Positions 9,243-18,533 of a stretch of 64,000 nucleotides of DNA are shown here, one piece after another (position 1 is the stretch's first letter; every line of letters starts with the position of its first letter). Source of the DNA: Shouchella tritolerans (GTDB lineage Bacteria; Bacillota; Bacilli; Bacillales; Bacillaceae_D); the NCBI RefSeq assembly GCF_025770735.1, contig NZ_JAODPB010000002.1, positions 372,001 through 436,000 of the forward strand, in the 5' to 3' direction. The position numbers and the translations under genes are program-made. The notes under the pieces were generated by a model. The model was not told where the DNA came from and ran no database searches. It worked only from the letters and a program-made list of their open reading frames with translations.

Positions 9243-10187
9243 TTATTTTTTTACACGCACTTTTGGAAGGATTTTTTCGATCGGCACTTTTTTCGTTGTG
9301 TCCCATGTAGATTCATCATTTGGGTCATAGTTTTCAATAAAGGTAATCACTTCTTTTGTAATCGGCGTCGGTGTTGAAGCGCCTGACGTCACACCGACTT
9401 TTTTGGCGTCTTTGATCCACTCTAGCTTCAGTTCAGACAAATCGCCAATGCGGTAAGCGGGTGTGCCGGCAATTTGCTCGGAAACTTGCGCCAACCGGTT
9501 GGAATTGTTGCTTTTAGGATCGCCGACGACAATCACAATGTCGCATTGAGAAGCTTGTTCAGCGACCGCTTCTTGGCGGACTTGCGTAGCCAAACAAATT
9601 TCATTGTGTACTTCTGCATTTGGATAGAGCTCCATTGCACGCTTCATAATATCGGCTACATCCCATTGACTCATTGTCGTTTGGTTGGTAATAATAATGT
9701 CGCGGTCATCCAATGTGAGCTGCTCAAGATCTTCCATTGTCTCAACAAGATGCACGGAGTCAGGAGCGACGCCCATTGCCCCCTCTGGCTCAGGATGGCC
9801 TTGTTTGCCGATGTATATAAACTGATAGCCTTCTTCGGCTTTTTCCCGTATTAAATCATGTGTTCGGGTTACGTCGGGGCATGTCGCGTCAATACAAGTC
9901 AGTCCTTTTTCTTTAGCGAGGCGACGAACTTCGGGCGATACACCGTGCGCTGTGAAAATGACCGTTCCATGAGTGACGTTTTTCAAAATTTCAAGACGGT
10001 TTGGCCCATCTAGTGAAATGATGCCATCTTCCTCAAACGCGTCCGTCACATGTTGGTTATGGACAATTTGCCCCAGTATATATAAAGGTCTTGGTAAGTC
10101 CAAGTTTTGCGCTGCTTGTCTCGCCATCACCATTGCATCCACTACGCCGTAACAATACCCTCTTGGCGAAATTTTTAAAACGTCCAT
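9243..10187 (-). CDS. ispH: 4-hydroxy-3-methylbut-2-enyl diphosphate reductase
   Basis: The last enzyme of the MEP isoprenoid pathway, 314 residues. It is an iron-sulfur enzyme that converts HMBPP to IPP and DMAPP. The conserved cysteines are C12 (GYCYGVVDA), the one in [11 protein letters not shown] and the one in [11 protein letters not shown]. The HGVSPE and HPEPEG substrate-binding blocks are also present. The ATG has an upstream AGGAGG. The pathway partner ispG is at 20539-21642 in this window. It runs against its yqfO neighbour and downstream of the CarD-type gene, from which a terminator separates it. Confidence 0.97.
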   Translation of the reverse strand: MDVLKISPRGYCYGVVDAMVMARQAAQNLDLPRPLYILGQIVHNQHVTDAFEEDGIISLDGPNRLEILKNVTHGTVIFTAHGVSPEVRRLAKEKGLTCIDATCPDVTRTHDLIREKAEEGYQFIYIGKQGHPEPEGAMGVAPDSVHLVETMEDLEQLTLDDRDIIITNQTTMSQWDVADIMKRAMELYPNAEVHNEICLATQVRQEAVAEQASQCDIVIVVGDPKSNNSNRLAQVSEQIAGTPAYRIGDLSELKLEWIKDAKKVGVTSGASTPTPITKEVITFIENYDPNDESTWDTTKKVPIEKILPKVRVKK

Positions 10188-10204
10188 TAATTTAGTGGCC
10201 TCCT

Positions 10205-10249
10205 AAAAAAACGGGGCTACTTACTTTCTGAAAAAAGTGAGAGCCCTGT
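10205..10249 (-). terminator. Terminator downstream of the CarD-family gene
   Basis: On the minus strand an 8-bp GC-rich stem with a G-U pair (10242-10249 with 10211-10218) encloses a partly paired loop and is followed by a T7 run. Confidence 0.7.
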
Positions 10250-10332
10250 TTTGATGATTTCTCTTCTATTGTAATGGAGATCAAGGAGCCTGACAATCAG
10301 GAAGCCTTATGAATTCGTAGAACAATGACGGC

Positions 10333-10824
10333 TTAATTGGCTGTATCGAGCAAATTGTTGTCAATAAATTCATACGCTTGTTCTTCCGAAAAATCTTGGA
10401 CTACCACAAGTTCGCTTGCTAACACTTGCCGTGCTTTTTGCAAATGGTGGCGATCCTGAATGTGGAGTCCGTTTGACCGTTCTGCCTGTTTCTTCGAGAG
10501 TGACGACACTAAATGAGCAGCGTCGATAATGCTGCCTGTCTTTAGTAAATTTTCCGTATCTCGAGAAAATTGACTTGTTGAAGGTGGCGTATCAGGACCG
10601 TTTTGCAATGCTTTTGCGACCTTTTCAAGATCAGAGGAGGGAATGACCTTTCGGAGCCCTGATTGCTCAATTCGAGATTCAGGAAGCATAAGCGTTATAT
10701 CTACCAATGGGAAATGAAGGATGAAATACAAATGCGTCTCACCCAATACATTTTTCTCCTCCACATCTTGGATCGTCCCTGCACCATGGTAGGGGTAAAC
10801 AACTTTGTCGCCAACTTTAAACAT
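10333..10824 (-). CDS. CarD/CdnL-family RNA polymerase-binding regulator
   Basis: A 163-residue protein with an N-terminal CarD-CdnL-TRCF RNA polymerase-interacting domain (FKVGDKVVYPYHGAGTIQDVE through about residue 70) and a helical C-terminal DNA-contacting domain. Family members stabilise open complexes, often at rRNA promoters. The ATG at 10824 is chosen because GGAGG lies 7 bases upstream. An ATG two codons earlier is almost inside the SD, and the frame extends further without support. Bacillus has several paralogues, so no symbol is given. It is monocistronic, with its own terminator. Confidence 0.88.
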   Translation of the reverse strand: MFKVGDKVVYPYHGAGTIQDVEEKNVLGETHLYFILHFPLVDITLMLPESRIEQSGLRKVIPSSDLEKVAKALQNGPDTPPSTSQFSRDTENLLKTGSIIDAAHLVSSLSKKQAERSNGLHIQDRHHLQKARQVLASELVVVQDFSEEQAYEFIDNNLLDTAN

Positions 10825-10930
10825 GGACATTCCTCCAATCAAGTGATAGAAGTCAGTATACCACATTTAAAGATAAATTTCAAATTATACTACTGTGGGC
10901 AGAAACTTGTCAATAACCAACACGAAATTT

Positions 10931-11581
10931 TTACACATAAAGTTTAGGCTTTGGGAGTTCATCTCCAGCAGACTTCTTTCTTTTTCTGACAATAACTGCT
11001 GTGTCTGAAGGTTTGGCTTGCGTTTCCTCGACAACTTGTCGTTCGGTTTCCTCACTAGCAGCGGAAGCGGTTTTTTGTTCTGTTGTTTCCTCACTGCCAG
11101 TCGAATCGGTTTCCGGCTCTATTGTTTCTTCCGTCCCTGCTGTATCGTCGTCTGCCGGCTGAGGAGAAGAACGCAAAATCCGCCAAAGCGTCGGCGCATT
11201 TTTAATCAGCGGTCCATACTGTTGGATCATGGGCGCCACTTGTTGGGTGATGCCTAGAACGCGTTGCGTATGATTCAAGATCGTCGTTAAGTTCATACCA
11301 CTACCGAACAACCTACTGCCACCTGTAATGCTACCTGTGCTAACACGAGAGGCGGCGCCGCCAAATAAGCGCGATAATAAACCGCCGCCGACTCTCTGCG
11401 TAGCAAAAGAAGGAGCTACCTGCCCTGGAATTGTCGCTAGAGGTTGTGCCGCAGACTGGACGAATCTTGGCGCCATGCCTGGTCCCATCATTGGGCTACG
11501 CCCTAAAAAGGGGCTTGTTGTTGGTGGCGGGAACGGTTGCATCGGAAGGGGACTTGCAGGAGGGCCTAAAAAAGAGTGCAT
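10931..11581 (-). CDS. yqfQ: VrrA/YqfQ family protein
   Basis: A 216-residue protein with a Pro/Gly/Met-rich N-terminus (about 1-45), a conserved central block (NLTTILNHTQRVLGITQQ, about 95-140) and an acidic, Thr/Glu-rich degenerate-repeat tail ending in basic residues. This matches the YqfQ/VrrA family, whose function is unknown and whose repeats vary in number. The repeats (TEET, TGSEETTEQK-like) are visible from about 150 to 195. It is divergent from cshB, as yqfQ is next to yqfR in B. subtilis. The ATG has a G-rich SD (GGGGG). Confidence 0.8.
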   Translation of the reverse strand: MHSFLGPPASPLPMQPFPPPTTSPFLGRSPMMGPGMAPRFVQSAAQPLATIPGQVAPSFATQRVGGGLLSRLFGGAASRVSTGSITGGSRLFGSGMNLTTILNHTQRVLGITQQVAPMIQQYGPLIKNAPTLWRILRSSPQPADDDTAGTEETIEPETDSTGSEETTEQKTASAASEETERQVVEETQAKPSDTAVIVRKRKKSAGDELPKPKLYV

Positions 11582-11727
11582 GTCAATTTTCCCCCATCTT
11601 TATATAGTCTCTTACCTGCAACCTATGCAGCGGTCGTACGAATCGTGTCTTTAAATGCAAATGGACGAAATACATGCCAGTATGGTAAAATGAAGTATTG
11701 CAATCGAACGGAAAGTAGGAGTTAAAA

Positions 11728-13089
11728 ATGAATGCTGAACATTTTAGCCGTTTAGGCTTAAACGAGCGACTGCTCAAAGGATTGAGCGCTATTGGCGTCA
11801 ATCGGCCAACTGAGATCCAGGAACGATTGATTCCAGCAATTTTAAATCGAAAAGATGTCATTGGCCAGTCGCAAACAGGGACAGGAAAAACATTTGCGTT
11901 TTTGTTGCCGATCATCGAACAGCTCGATGTCGACCGAAACGAGGTACAGGCAGTGATCACTGCCCCTACACGAGAGCTTTGTGCCCAATTATTTGATGAG
12001 TTAAAAAAGCTGATTGTCTATTATGACGGGCAAGTAGATGCGCAGCTTTTCGTTGGCGGGACGGACAGAAAACGGCAAGCACAGCGGTTGTCCACTAAGC
12101 AACCGCACATTGTCATCGGCACGCCAGGGCGGATTGCTGACCTTGTCAATACGTCTTCCTTGCTTGTATACACGGCAAAGACGCTTGTCGTTGACGAAGC
12201 GGATCAGATGCTCGACATGGGCTTTCTAGAAGACGTTGACAAGGTTGCCGGAAGATTAGCCGAGGACTTGCAAATGCTTGTCTTTTCGGCAACTGTTCCT
12301 GAAAAGCTACAGCCATTTTTGAAAAAATATATGAATAACCCACGGCATGTCCATGTTCAACCAGAAAAGCTGGCGGCAGAGCGTGTTGCCCACCAGCTTG
12401 TTCCAATGCGCCACCGGGACAAGTTGACCGTGTTGAAAGAGACCATTCGCGGGTTAAACCCGTATTTGGCGATCATCTTTACCAATACAAAAGAGCAAGC
12501 CGACGAAGTGACAGCAGCTTTAGCTACTGAGAATATACTCGTTGATTGCCTCCATGGCGGTCTACCCCCGCGGGAACGCAAAAAAGTAATGAAACGAGTT
12601 GAGGATTTATCAATCCAGTATTTGGTTGCAACCGATTTGGCCGCGCGTGGCATTGACATTAAAGGCGTGACACACATCATCAATTACGAGTTTCCGCAAG
12701 ACTTGGATTTTTATGTCCATCGTGTTGGGCGGACAGCACGGGCTGGCGCAGACGGCATTGCCTTGTCGTTGTATGAGCAAAGTGATGAAGCCGCGTGTGC
12801 GAAGCTTGCTAGTCGGGGGATTGTTTTTTCATTTGTGGAATTCAAACATGGTGAATGGACAGAGCTGGTTAAGCCTCCTGTTGGAGCGGGCCGGGTCAAT
12901 CGAAGGCCACCGACAGACAAAGGAAAAGGCGCTGCTGAAAAGCAAACAGGTAATCGGCCAATTCGGACTGGCGGCAAGGCAAAAGCTAGGCCTAAAAAAG
13001 TAAAGCCTGGCTATAAACAAAAAGCGAGAGCCGCCATTGCCAAACAGAAAAAACGGGAGAGACGCTTAAACGCGCGTAAAGAGAAATAG
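11728..13089 (+). CDS. cshB: DEAD-box ATP-dependent RNA helicase CshB
   Basis: This 453-residue helicase unwinds RNA and is implicated in cold adaptation, mRNA decay and ribosome assembly. In order: Q motif ([14 protein letters not shown]...PTEIQ), Walker [21 protein letters not shown] in [12 protein letters not shown] in FSATVP, and the motif VI region [11 protein letters not shown] Lys/Arg-rich tail from about residue 385 probably binds RNA. The SD is GTAGGAG. The gap upstream is shared with divergent yqfQ. nfo follows after 16 bases, so they form a pair as in B. subtilis yqfR-yqfS. Confidence 0.96.
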   Translation: MNAEHFSRLGLNERLLKGLSAIGVNRPTEIQERLIPAILNRKDVIGQSQTGTGKTFAFLLPIIEQLDVDRNEVQAVITAPTRELCAQLFDELKKLIVYYDGQVDAQLFVGGTDRKRQAQRLSTKQPHIVIGTPGRIADLVNTSSLLVYTAKTLVVDEADQMLDMGFLEDVDKVAGRLAEDLQMLVFSATVPEKLQPFLKKYMNNPRHVHVQPEKLAAERVAHQLVPMRHRDKLTVLKETIRGLNPYLAIIFTNTKEQADEVTAALATENILVDCLHGGLPPRERKKVMKRVEDLSIQYLVATDLAARGIDIKGVTHIINYEFPQDLDFYVHRVGRTARAGADGIALSLYEQSDEAACAKLASRGIVFSFVEFKHGEWTELVKPPVGAGRVNRRPPTDKGKGAAEKQTGNRPIRTGGKAKARPKKVKPGYKQKARAAIAKQKKRERRLNARKEK

Positions 13090-13105
13090 TACGGAGGGAG
13101 ATTTT

Positions 13106-13984
13106 ATGTCATTGTTAATTGGTTCCCATGTGTCGATGAGCGGAAAGAAGATGCTGCTGCAATCGAGTGAGGAAGCAGCATCTTACGGTGCCACGACATT
13201 CATGATTTATACAGGGGCGCCCCAGAATACACGGCGCAAAGCGATTGAGGATTTGAACATTGAAGCGGGGAAAGCCCATATGGCGGAGCATGGCCTATCA
13301 AACATTATCGTCCATGCTCCATATATCATCAATATTGGAAATACGCAAAAGCCAGAAACTTTTCGCCTCGGCGTTGATTTTTTGCGATCTGAAATTGAAC
13401 GCACTGAAGCGATAGGTGCAAAACAAATTGTTCTTCATCCAGGTGCTCATGTAGGTGCAGGGGCAGAGGAAGGCATTAAAAAGATCATTGAAGGCTTAAA
13501 CGAAGTTCTTACTGAAAAGCGCGATGTGCAAATCGCCCTTGAGACGATGGCTGGAAAAGGTTCTGAATGCGGCTGTACGTTTGATGAACTTGCTAAAATC
13601 ATAGATGGCGTCACACACAATGAACGTTTATCTGTTTGTTTCGATACATGCCATACACACGATGCAGGCTATGATATTGTCAATGATTTTGACGGCGTGC
13701 TCGATGAATTTGACCGGATCGTTGGAGCAGAGCGGATTAAAGTCGTCCATGTCAATGATTCTAAAAATGAACGCAGTTCTCGGAAAGACCGCCATGAAAA
13801 CATTGGCCATGGCCATATCGGCCTTAAAGCGCTCGACTATATTGTCCATCATGACCAATTTAAAGACATTCCTAAAATTCTCGAAACGCCTTTCATAGGC
13901 AATGACAAGAAAGATAAAAGGCCTCCATACAAACATGAAATTGCGTTGTTGCGCAGGGAATTGCTTGACCCTATTGAAAAATAA
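13106..13984 (+). CDS. nfo: Deoxyribonuclease IV (AP endonuclease)
   Basis: A 292-residue TIM-barrel endonuclease IV that cuts 5' of abasic sites in base excision repair with three zinc ions. Zinc-site signatures are seen in [68 protein letters not shown] and ILETP. The RBS is AGGGAG. In B. subtilis Nfo also protects spore DNA; that role here is inference. Confidence 0.97.
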   Translation: MSLLIGSHVSMSGKKMLLQSSEEAASYGATTFMIYTGAPQNTRRKAIEDLNIEAGKAHMAEHGLSNIIVHAPYIINIGNTQKPETFRLGVDFLRSEIERTEAIGAKQIVLHPGAHVGAGAEEGIKKIIEGLNEVLTEKRDVQIALETMAGKGSECGCTFDELAKIIDGVTHNERLSVCFDTCHTHDAGYDIVNDFDGVLDEFDRIVGAERIKVVHVNDSKNERSSRKDRHENIGHGHIGLKALDYIVHHDQFKDIPKILETPFIGNDKKDKRPPYKHEIALLRRELLDPIEK

Positions 13985-14030
13985 AGTTCCCAACAAAGAT
14001 TTTTATAGGCTGTGTCGCCAAAATTTTATC

Positions 14031-14066
14031 AAGCTCACGCCCTCAATAGAGGACGTGAGCTTTTGG
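14031..14066. terminator. Bidirectional terminator between nfo and yqfT
   Basis: A 9-bp stem (AAGCTCACG at 14031-14039 with CGTGAGCTT at 14054-14062) is followed by TTTT on the plus strand. It lies between convergent genes. The A-rich left flank makes it work partly for the minus strand. Confidence 0.7.
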
Positions 14067-14068
14067 TG

Positions 14069-14335
14069 TTAATCCAAATAATGCTGAAATTGCTCAAACA
14101 ATTCGTCGACAACGGCGGCAATATACGGGTCTGTTTCCGTTCGCAGCCTCTCTAAAATTTGGTCGACTTGTGTTCTATTCCCGATGTCGATTCGTTGTGC
14201 CTTTATAATTTTGAAAATTGCTTTTGTTTGTGCTGGTGTTACTTGGTAGCCATGTTTGTGGGCTAATTGAATAAACTCTGGTTCAGTAATCGAATTGATT
14301 TTTTGGTTAATGAGCTGCTGCATGATGATATTCAC
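14069..14335 (-). CDS. yqfT: DUF2624 family protein YqfT
   Basis: An 88-residue, probably helical cytoplasmic protein that matches the small YqfT/DUF2624 family found next to nfo in Bacillus. The function is unknown. The start is a GTG (GTGAATATC) with a GGGGG SD about 12 bases upstream; an internal ATG five codons in is possible. The adjacent conserved order nfo-yqfT supports the call. Confidence 0.82.
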   Translation of the reverse strand: MNIIMQQLINQKINSITEPEFIQLAHKHGYQVTPAQTKAIFKIIKAQRIDIGNRTQVDQILERLRTETDPYIAAVVDELFEQFQHYLD

Positions 14336-14404
14336 TGTGCAAAACCGCCCCCTTTAAAAGAAAGTCTTGTTACTATATGATCGGGAATTTTAATTAGAAC
14401 AAAA

Positions 14405-14433
14405 ACAGGAAAAAACGCCATTATCACGAATAA
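14405..14433 (+). promoter_or_regulatory. Sigma-H-like promoter of the first orphan kinase
   Basis: ACAGGAAAA (14405-14413), an 11-base spacer and CACGAATAA (14425-14433) fit the B. subtilis sigma-H consensus (RnAGGAWWW, N11-12, RnnGAATWW) with one mismatch. It lies about 75 bases before the kinase start. Confidence 0.6.
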
Positions 14434-14506
14434 GAATAGTGTAGCGGGGAATGTTTACGGCCAAGGTTGTTAGATAAGGATCACTACTGAAGAAGGAGGG
14501 GCAAGG

Positions 14507-15646
14507 ATGTGCAAGCTTTCCCAAAATCAAAAAGCAGCCCCTATAGGGAGTAGCCAAGTGCGGCAAATGGCGAAAAGCGTAGATGTACATGATGACCATT
14601 TACTTTACATAAAAGAACCGCCTGATGTCGCCCATTCAATGTTTTCCATTATTCAAGCGATGGATATTCCTTACTTAAAGGTAGACGAGTGCTTTCGACA
14701 GCTCCACTGGAGCGAATCCTTTGTTCATCTCACCGATTTGGCAGAAAAAGACCTTGAAGAACAAACACTGGCAGAGTTAGGCGTTTCTGATCATTTGCTG
14801 CAATTTATCAATGAACAATTAAGCATCTCAGTGGGGCAAGGCAACCAGGTCATTAAAAACTGTTATGAAGATGACAATGCAACGATCAAAGTGACTGTAG
14901 TCCCTGAAAGAGGGACGTTTGCCTTTGTGTACTATGTGCTTTTAGAAGACTTGACGGTAAAACGGAAATTCGAGGAACTCGTCACATTTCAGCATCAAAT
15001 GCAGGCAGTATCACATATTGCTGCCAGTGTCGCCCATGAGCTCAGGAATCCTTTGTCTGTCATAAAGGGGTTTTTGCAGTTATCCCATTTGACGAGTGAT
15101 TTTCAGAAGTATTACAATACGATTATTTCAGAGCTAAACCGTATGAATGTCATTATTGAAGATTTTCTATCGGTTTCACGCAAAAAGAACGACCGCAAGT
15201 GGCAATCGCCAGCACAGTTGCTTCAATCACTTGCTGAACTGATGCGGGCGGAATGCTCTTTGCACAGTGTTGAATTTCAACTTGACATTGAAGAAACGTT
15301 TGCGATTTGCCACGTAAATGAATCGATGTTTAAGCAGGTTATGCTTAATTTGTTGCGCAATTCGATTGAAGCATATGAAGAGCAGTCAACTGGACGGCGT
15401 TTGGAAATAAGAAGCAGGGAAGTTGGCGAGCAAGTAGTTATCGAGCTGATCGATAATGGCAAAGGCATGCCTGATACTGTTTTAAGCCAACTTGGAAAAC
15501 CATTTTTTACGACAAAAGAAAAAGGAACGGGCGTCGGTATCCCGTTATGCAAAAAGATCATTGAAGACCATGGTGGCACATTTGATATTCAGAGTGAAGC
15601 CAATGTTGGAACGCGAATTGAGATGATATTGCCATTATTAGTGTGA
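14507..15646 (+). CDS. Orphan sporulation-type sensor histidine kinase
   Basis: A 379-residue soluble kinase with no predicted membrane segment. An N-terminal PAS-like sensory part (about 40-150) precedes the HisKA domain, with H177 in VAHELRNPLSVIKGFLQL, and then the HATPase_c domain (N box NLLRNSIEAY, G1 DNGKGM, G2 KGTGVGIPL). No response regulator is adjacent. The H box resembles the KinA/KinE group that feeds the Spo0F-Spo0A phosphorelay, and the sigma-H-like promoter upstream fits that role (inference). The ATG has the SD GAAGGAGGGGC. A second kinase with the same features is at 59984-61039. Confidence 0.9.
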   Translation: MCKLSQNQKAAPIGSSQVRQMAKSVDVHDDHLLYIKEPPDVAHSMFSIIQAMDIPYLKVDECFRQLHWSESFVHLTDLAEKDLEEQTLAELGVSDHLLQFINEQLSISVGQGNQVIKNCYEDDNATIKVTVVPERGTFAFVYYVLLEDLTVKRKFEELVTFQHQMQAVSHIAASVAHELRNPLSVIKGFLQLSHLTSDFQKYYNTIISELNRMNVIIEDFLSVSRKKNDRKWQSPAQLLQSLAELMRAECSLHSVEFQLDIEETFAICHVNESMFKQVMLNLLRNSIEAYEEQSTGRRLEIRSREVGEQVVIELIDNGKGMPDTVLSQLGKPFFTTKEKGTGVGIPLCKKIIEDHGGTFDIQSEANVGTRIEMILPLLV

Positions 15647-15881
15647 AATGGATAATTATTGGTTTTGTTCCAGTCATTTTTTGAGCTGAATGAGCCTTTT
15701 ATTGGCGCGGCTCAAGCGAAATAGGGGAGCAATTCGCCCTTTGAGAGAGTATTCTGGAGGAAATGCAAGGTTTTTAATTGATTTTTCGGCATTTGCTGCT
15801 TCTAGCCTTTGTTTGTCTCCTTGTTCCTGACGACGCAATCGCTTATGCTTTCAGCGTTCAAAGGACAAAGGAGTGAACAGT

Positions 15882-16598
15882 GTGAAGCGAATAATGAAAG
15901 TGCTGTTGGCAGCGGCTTTAGCGGCTTTAGTTGGTGGCGCCTTTTTACTTATACATGATTACCGTGAAACAAACAAGGAGCTGGCCAAGGAAAATGAGGA
16001 AATGAGGCAGCTTTTTGGCTCGATGGAAGAGGAACTGCAAGAAACAGGTGCTGTTGCCGAAGAATTGTCATTTGAAGACAATCATCAAGTCTGGTCAGAA
16101 GCAATGAAGCTTGCGGATGAATTATATGAAGACAGCGATGGCCATTTTAAAAAAGAGTGGGGGATGTATTTAGCCCATTTAGCAGAACAAAAGCAAATGA
16201 ATCCCTACCTTGTGTATGAATTGCTCAAAGTTGAGAGCGGAGAGCAGTTTGATACAAATGCAGTCGGTCCAGAAACAAAATATGGTCATGCTTATGGAAT
16301 GGCGCAGTTTATGACAAACACGGCTCCATGGATTGCTGAGATGGCTGGCGTTGAATATCGCCAAGAACTACTTTTTGATCCATTCTACGCGATTCAGCTA
16401 TCCGTTGAATATTTGGATTTTCTATATGGCCAATATGGCGATTGGGATAAAGCATTGACTGCCTATAACCGTGGCATGGGTGGTTTAGAATTGTACATTA
16501 ATGAAAACGGCGATGCAAAAAGCGCTTACGCGGTAAAGATCCAAACAGCAGCAAAGCAACATGGAGTACCTGCCGTCGTTTACGCAGATAATGAGTAA
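15882..16598 (+). CDS. Membrane-anchored lytic transglycosylase (SLT domain)
   Basis: A 238-residue cell-wall enzyme that cleaves the MurNAc-GlcNAc bond with 1,6-anhydro product formation. It has an N-terminal membrane anchor or signal (about residues 4-24) and a short acidic coiled-coil linker. The SLT domain shows catalytic Glu118 in KVESGEQFD, then GMAQFM and TAYNRGMGG. The GTG at 15882 is preferred because AAAGGAG lies 8 bases upstream; a GTG three codons earlier overlaps the SD. It is monocistronic, and its 3' region carries a structured repeat plus terminator (16659-16741). Confidence 0.9.
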   Translation: MKRIMKVLLAAALAALVGGAFLLIHDYRETNKELAKENEEMRQLFGSMEEELQETGAVAEELSFEDNHQVWSEAMKLADELYEDSDGHFKKEWGMYLAHLAEQKQMNPYLVYELLKVESGEQFDTNAVGPETKYGHAYGMAQFMTNTAPWIAEMAGVEYRQELLFDPFYAIQLSVEYLDFLYGQYGDWDKALTAYNRGMGGLELYINENGDAKSAYAVKIQTAAKQHGVPAVVYADNE

Positions 16599-16658
16599 CA
16601 AGTCAGATTGCCGAAGAATGCTTGGCAGACGAGAATGAAGTCGAGAATAGAACTTTGT

Positions 16659-16741
16659 GTTCATTGAGCACACGAGCGAGGCAAACGACGACGTATCGAG
16701 CGTTTGTCGACAGTCTTAGAGCGCTTAAGCGCTCTTTTTTT
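16659..16741 (+). repeat. Structured 3' element with terminator, copy 1
   Basis: This segment contains an 8-bp hairpin (GGCAAACG at 16680-16687 with CGTTTGTC) around a conserved loop containing ACGACGTAT. The sequence ACAGTCT follows, then a palindromic terminator (AGAGCGCTT/AAGCGCTCT, 16718-16735) and T7. A second copy, near-identical in sequence and architecture, lies on the minus strand at 62753-62834. Each sits immediately 3' of a gene for an envelope-associated protein. Confidence 0.7.
16718..16741 (+). terminator. Intrinsic terminator after the lytic transglycosylase
   Basis: A perfect 18-base palindrome (16718-16735) is followed by TTTTTTT. It is the 3' part of the structured element described separately. 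Confidence 0.85.
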
Positions 16742-16768
16742 ATGGCCCAACAGATTGCTTTTTATCTC

Positions 16769-16796
16769 TAGACATTTAAAAAATAATCGTTATAAT
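16769..16796 (+). promoter_or_regulatory. Sigma-A promoter of the zinc transporter operon
   Basis: TAGACA (16769-16774), a 16-base spacer and TATAAT (16791-16796). The sequence AATAATCGTTATAAT overlapping the -10 box faintly resembles half of a Zur box (TCGTAATnATTACGA), but the symmetry is poor, so zinc control is only suspected. Confidence 0.55.
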
Positions 16797-16845
16797 AGGA
16801 GAAGGATTAAATCGGAACCATTCTTAATAGTAGGACGGTGAAAAC

Positions 16846-17619
16846 ATGGACCGCTATGCTCCGCTGGCAGAATTACAAAACGTCTCATTTCATTACGGGA
16901 AGCGTCCCGTTTTAAGCAATATTTCGTTAACAATTGAAAAAGGCGCATTCTTAGGGATTGTCGGTCCCAATGGGTCAGGGAAATCAACGCTAGTAAAACT
17001 GCTTCTTGGGCTTCTCCGCCCAGACGAAGGCAGCATTTCTTTATTTAATCAGCCACAAGACAAGTTTAAACAATGGGATAAAATTGGCTACGTTTCCCAA
17101 AAAGCAAATAGCTTTTCTAGCGGTTTCCCGGCGACTGTTTTTGAAGTGGTGTCAATGGGATTGTACGCCAAAGTTGGGTTGTTCCGCTTTTTGCGCAAAC
17201 AGGATAAAGACAAAATTAATGAGGCCATTCGTCAAGTAGGCATGTCAGAGTATATGCATGAAAACATCGGTGAATTATCAGGCGGCCAACAACAGCGCGT
17301 TTTTATTGCGAGAGCCTTGGTGAGCGACCCAGAACTTCTTATTTTAGATGAGCCGACAGTTGGGGTCGATGCCAAAAGTGTTGGCGAATTTTATGGGCTG
17401 TTAAGAAAGTTGCATAAAGAAGAGGGGAAAACATTGCTGTTGATTTCCCATGATATTGGAGCGATGACGCAATACGTAAATGAAGTTGCCTGCTTAAATA
17501 AAACGATCCATTTTCATGGGACTTCAGATGAGTTTGTCGCTAAAACGGATAAACTTGAATTTTATGGGCATGACGTTCAACTGCTAACCCATAACCACGA
17601 AGGAGTTGCCCATGTTTAG
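16846..17619 (+). CDS. znuC: Zinc/metal ABC transporter ATP-binding protein
   Basis: A 257-residue ABC ATPase that powers high-affinity zinc (or manganese) uptake. Walker A is GPNGSGKST (about residues 39-47), the signature is LSGGQQQR, Walker B is LLILDEPTVG, and the switch His is in LISHDIG. The family call rests on similarity to ZnuC/AdcC-type ATPases and on the neighbours: a FecCD/ZnuB-type permease (overlapping by 8 bases) and zur. No solute-binding protein gene is in the window. The SD is a weak GGACGG. Confidence 0.9.
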   Translation: MDRYAPLAELQNVSFHYGKRPVLSNISLTIEKGAFLGIVGPNGSGKSTLVKLLLGLLRPDEGSISLFNQPQDKFKQWDKIGYVSQKANSFSSGFPATVFEVVSMGLYAKVGLFRFLRKQDKDKINEAIRQVGMSEYMHENIGELSGGQQQRVFIARALVSDPELLILDEPTVGVDAKSVGEFYGLLRKLHKEEGKTLLLISHDIGAMTQYVNEVACLNKTIHFHGTSDEFVAKTDKLEFYGHDVQLLTHNHEGVAHV

Positions 17620-18487
17620 CGCGTTCTTGACTTATGATTTTTTACGATACGCTTTTTTTACAGGGATGCTCATCGGTGTATTAGCCCCACTACTAGGAGT
17701 ATTTCTAGTGGTCAGGCGCATGTCGCTAATCGCTGATGCCCTATCACATATTACCCTTTCAGGGATTGCATTTAGCTTATTGCTTGGCAGTTACTTTCCG
17801 TTTATGAGCGGGGCGAACCCCCTTTACTTAGGAATGGCATTTTCTGTAGGGGGGTCCCTTTTTATTGAGAAACTTCGCCAAGTGTACGCCCATTACAAAG
17901 AAATCGCGATTCCGATTATTATGTCTGCTGGGATTGGTCTTGGGGTTATTTTTATTTCATTGGCCAATGGATTTAACAATGACTTGCTAAATTATTTGTT
18001 TGGTTCAGTCATTGCTGTCAATCGCAGTGACTTTGTGACGATCGCAATCATAACGGTTGTCGTCTTTGTCGTACTGGTCTTTTTTTACAAAGAATTATTC
18101 TTTTTGTCGTTTGATGAGGAGCAAGCGATCGTTTCAGGCATTAACCGGCGCCTGGTCCATCTCGTGTTTATGGTGATGGTTGCACTTGTGATTGCAGCTT
18201 CTATGCGGGTTGTAGGGATTTTGCTTGTTTCCTCTCTGATGACGCTCCCTGTTGCAAGCGCCATGCGTTTTGCTAAAGGGTTTAAACAATTGTTTGTGTT
18301 TGCTGTTGCCTTTGGTGAAATTGCCGTGATTGGCGGTTTAATTGCCGCCTACCAATTGCAAATAGCACCAGGCGGGGCGATTGTCATGATTGCTGTCATC
18401 ATTTTGCTTTTGTCACTAGCATTTGGGCGAAATCGCAAAAAAGGCTTATTTTTATTCGGCAGGGGAAACACACCTAGTCAAGCATAA
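17612..18487 (+). CDS. znuB: Zinc/metal ABC transporter permease
   Basis: A 291-residue integral membrane protein of the ABC-3 family with about 8 hydrophobic segments; it forms the channel for the ATPase encoded just upstream. Family features include the early GMLIGVLAPLLGVFLVVRRMSL block, SLIADALSHITLSGIA, and RVVGILLVSSLMTLPVASA near the C-terminus. The ATG at 17612 has AAGGAG 7 bases upstream, inside the end of znuC. zur follows after 46 bases. Confidence 0.92.
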   Translation: MFSAFLTYDFLRYAFFTGMLIGVLAPLLGVFLVVRRMSLIADALSHITLSGIAFSLLLGSYFPFMSGANPLYLGMAFSVGGSLFIEKLRQVYAHYKEIAIPIIMSAGIGLGVIFISLANGFNNDLLNYLFGSVIAVNRSDFVTIAIITVVVFVVLVFFYKELFFLSFDEEQAIVSGINRRLVHLVFMVMVALVIAASMRVVGILLVSSLMTLPVASAMRFAKGFKQLFVFAVAFGEIAVIGGLIAAYQLQIAPGGAIVMIAVIILLLSLAFGRNRKKGLFLFGRGNTPSQA

Positions 18488-18533
18488 AAAAATCCGTTAC
18501 ACTAAAAGAAAGTCTAAAAAGAGGGTCGATTGC

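Noticed and set aside
15647-15881. Weak inverted repeats between the first kinase and the lytic transglycosylase
   Set aside because: Stems are 5 bp at best and lack a T-tract.
16781-16800. Zur box at the znuC promoter
   Set aside because: Only one half site is recognisable, and the dyad is poor; reported as a promoter note rather than an operator.
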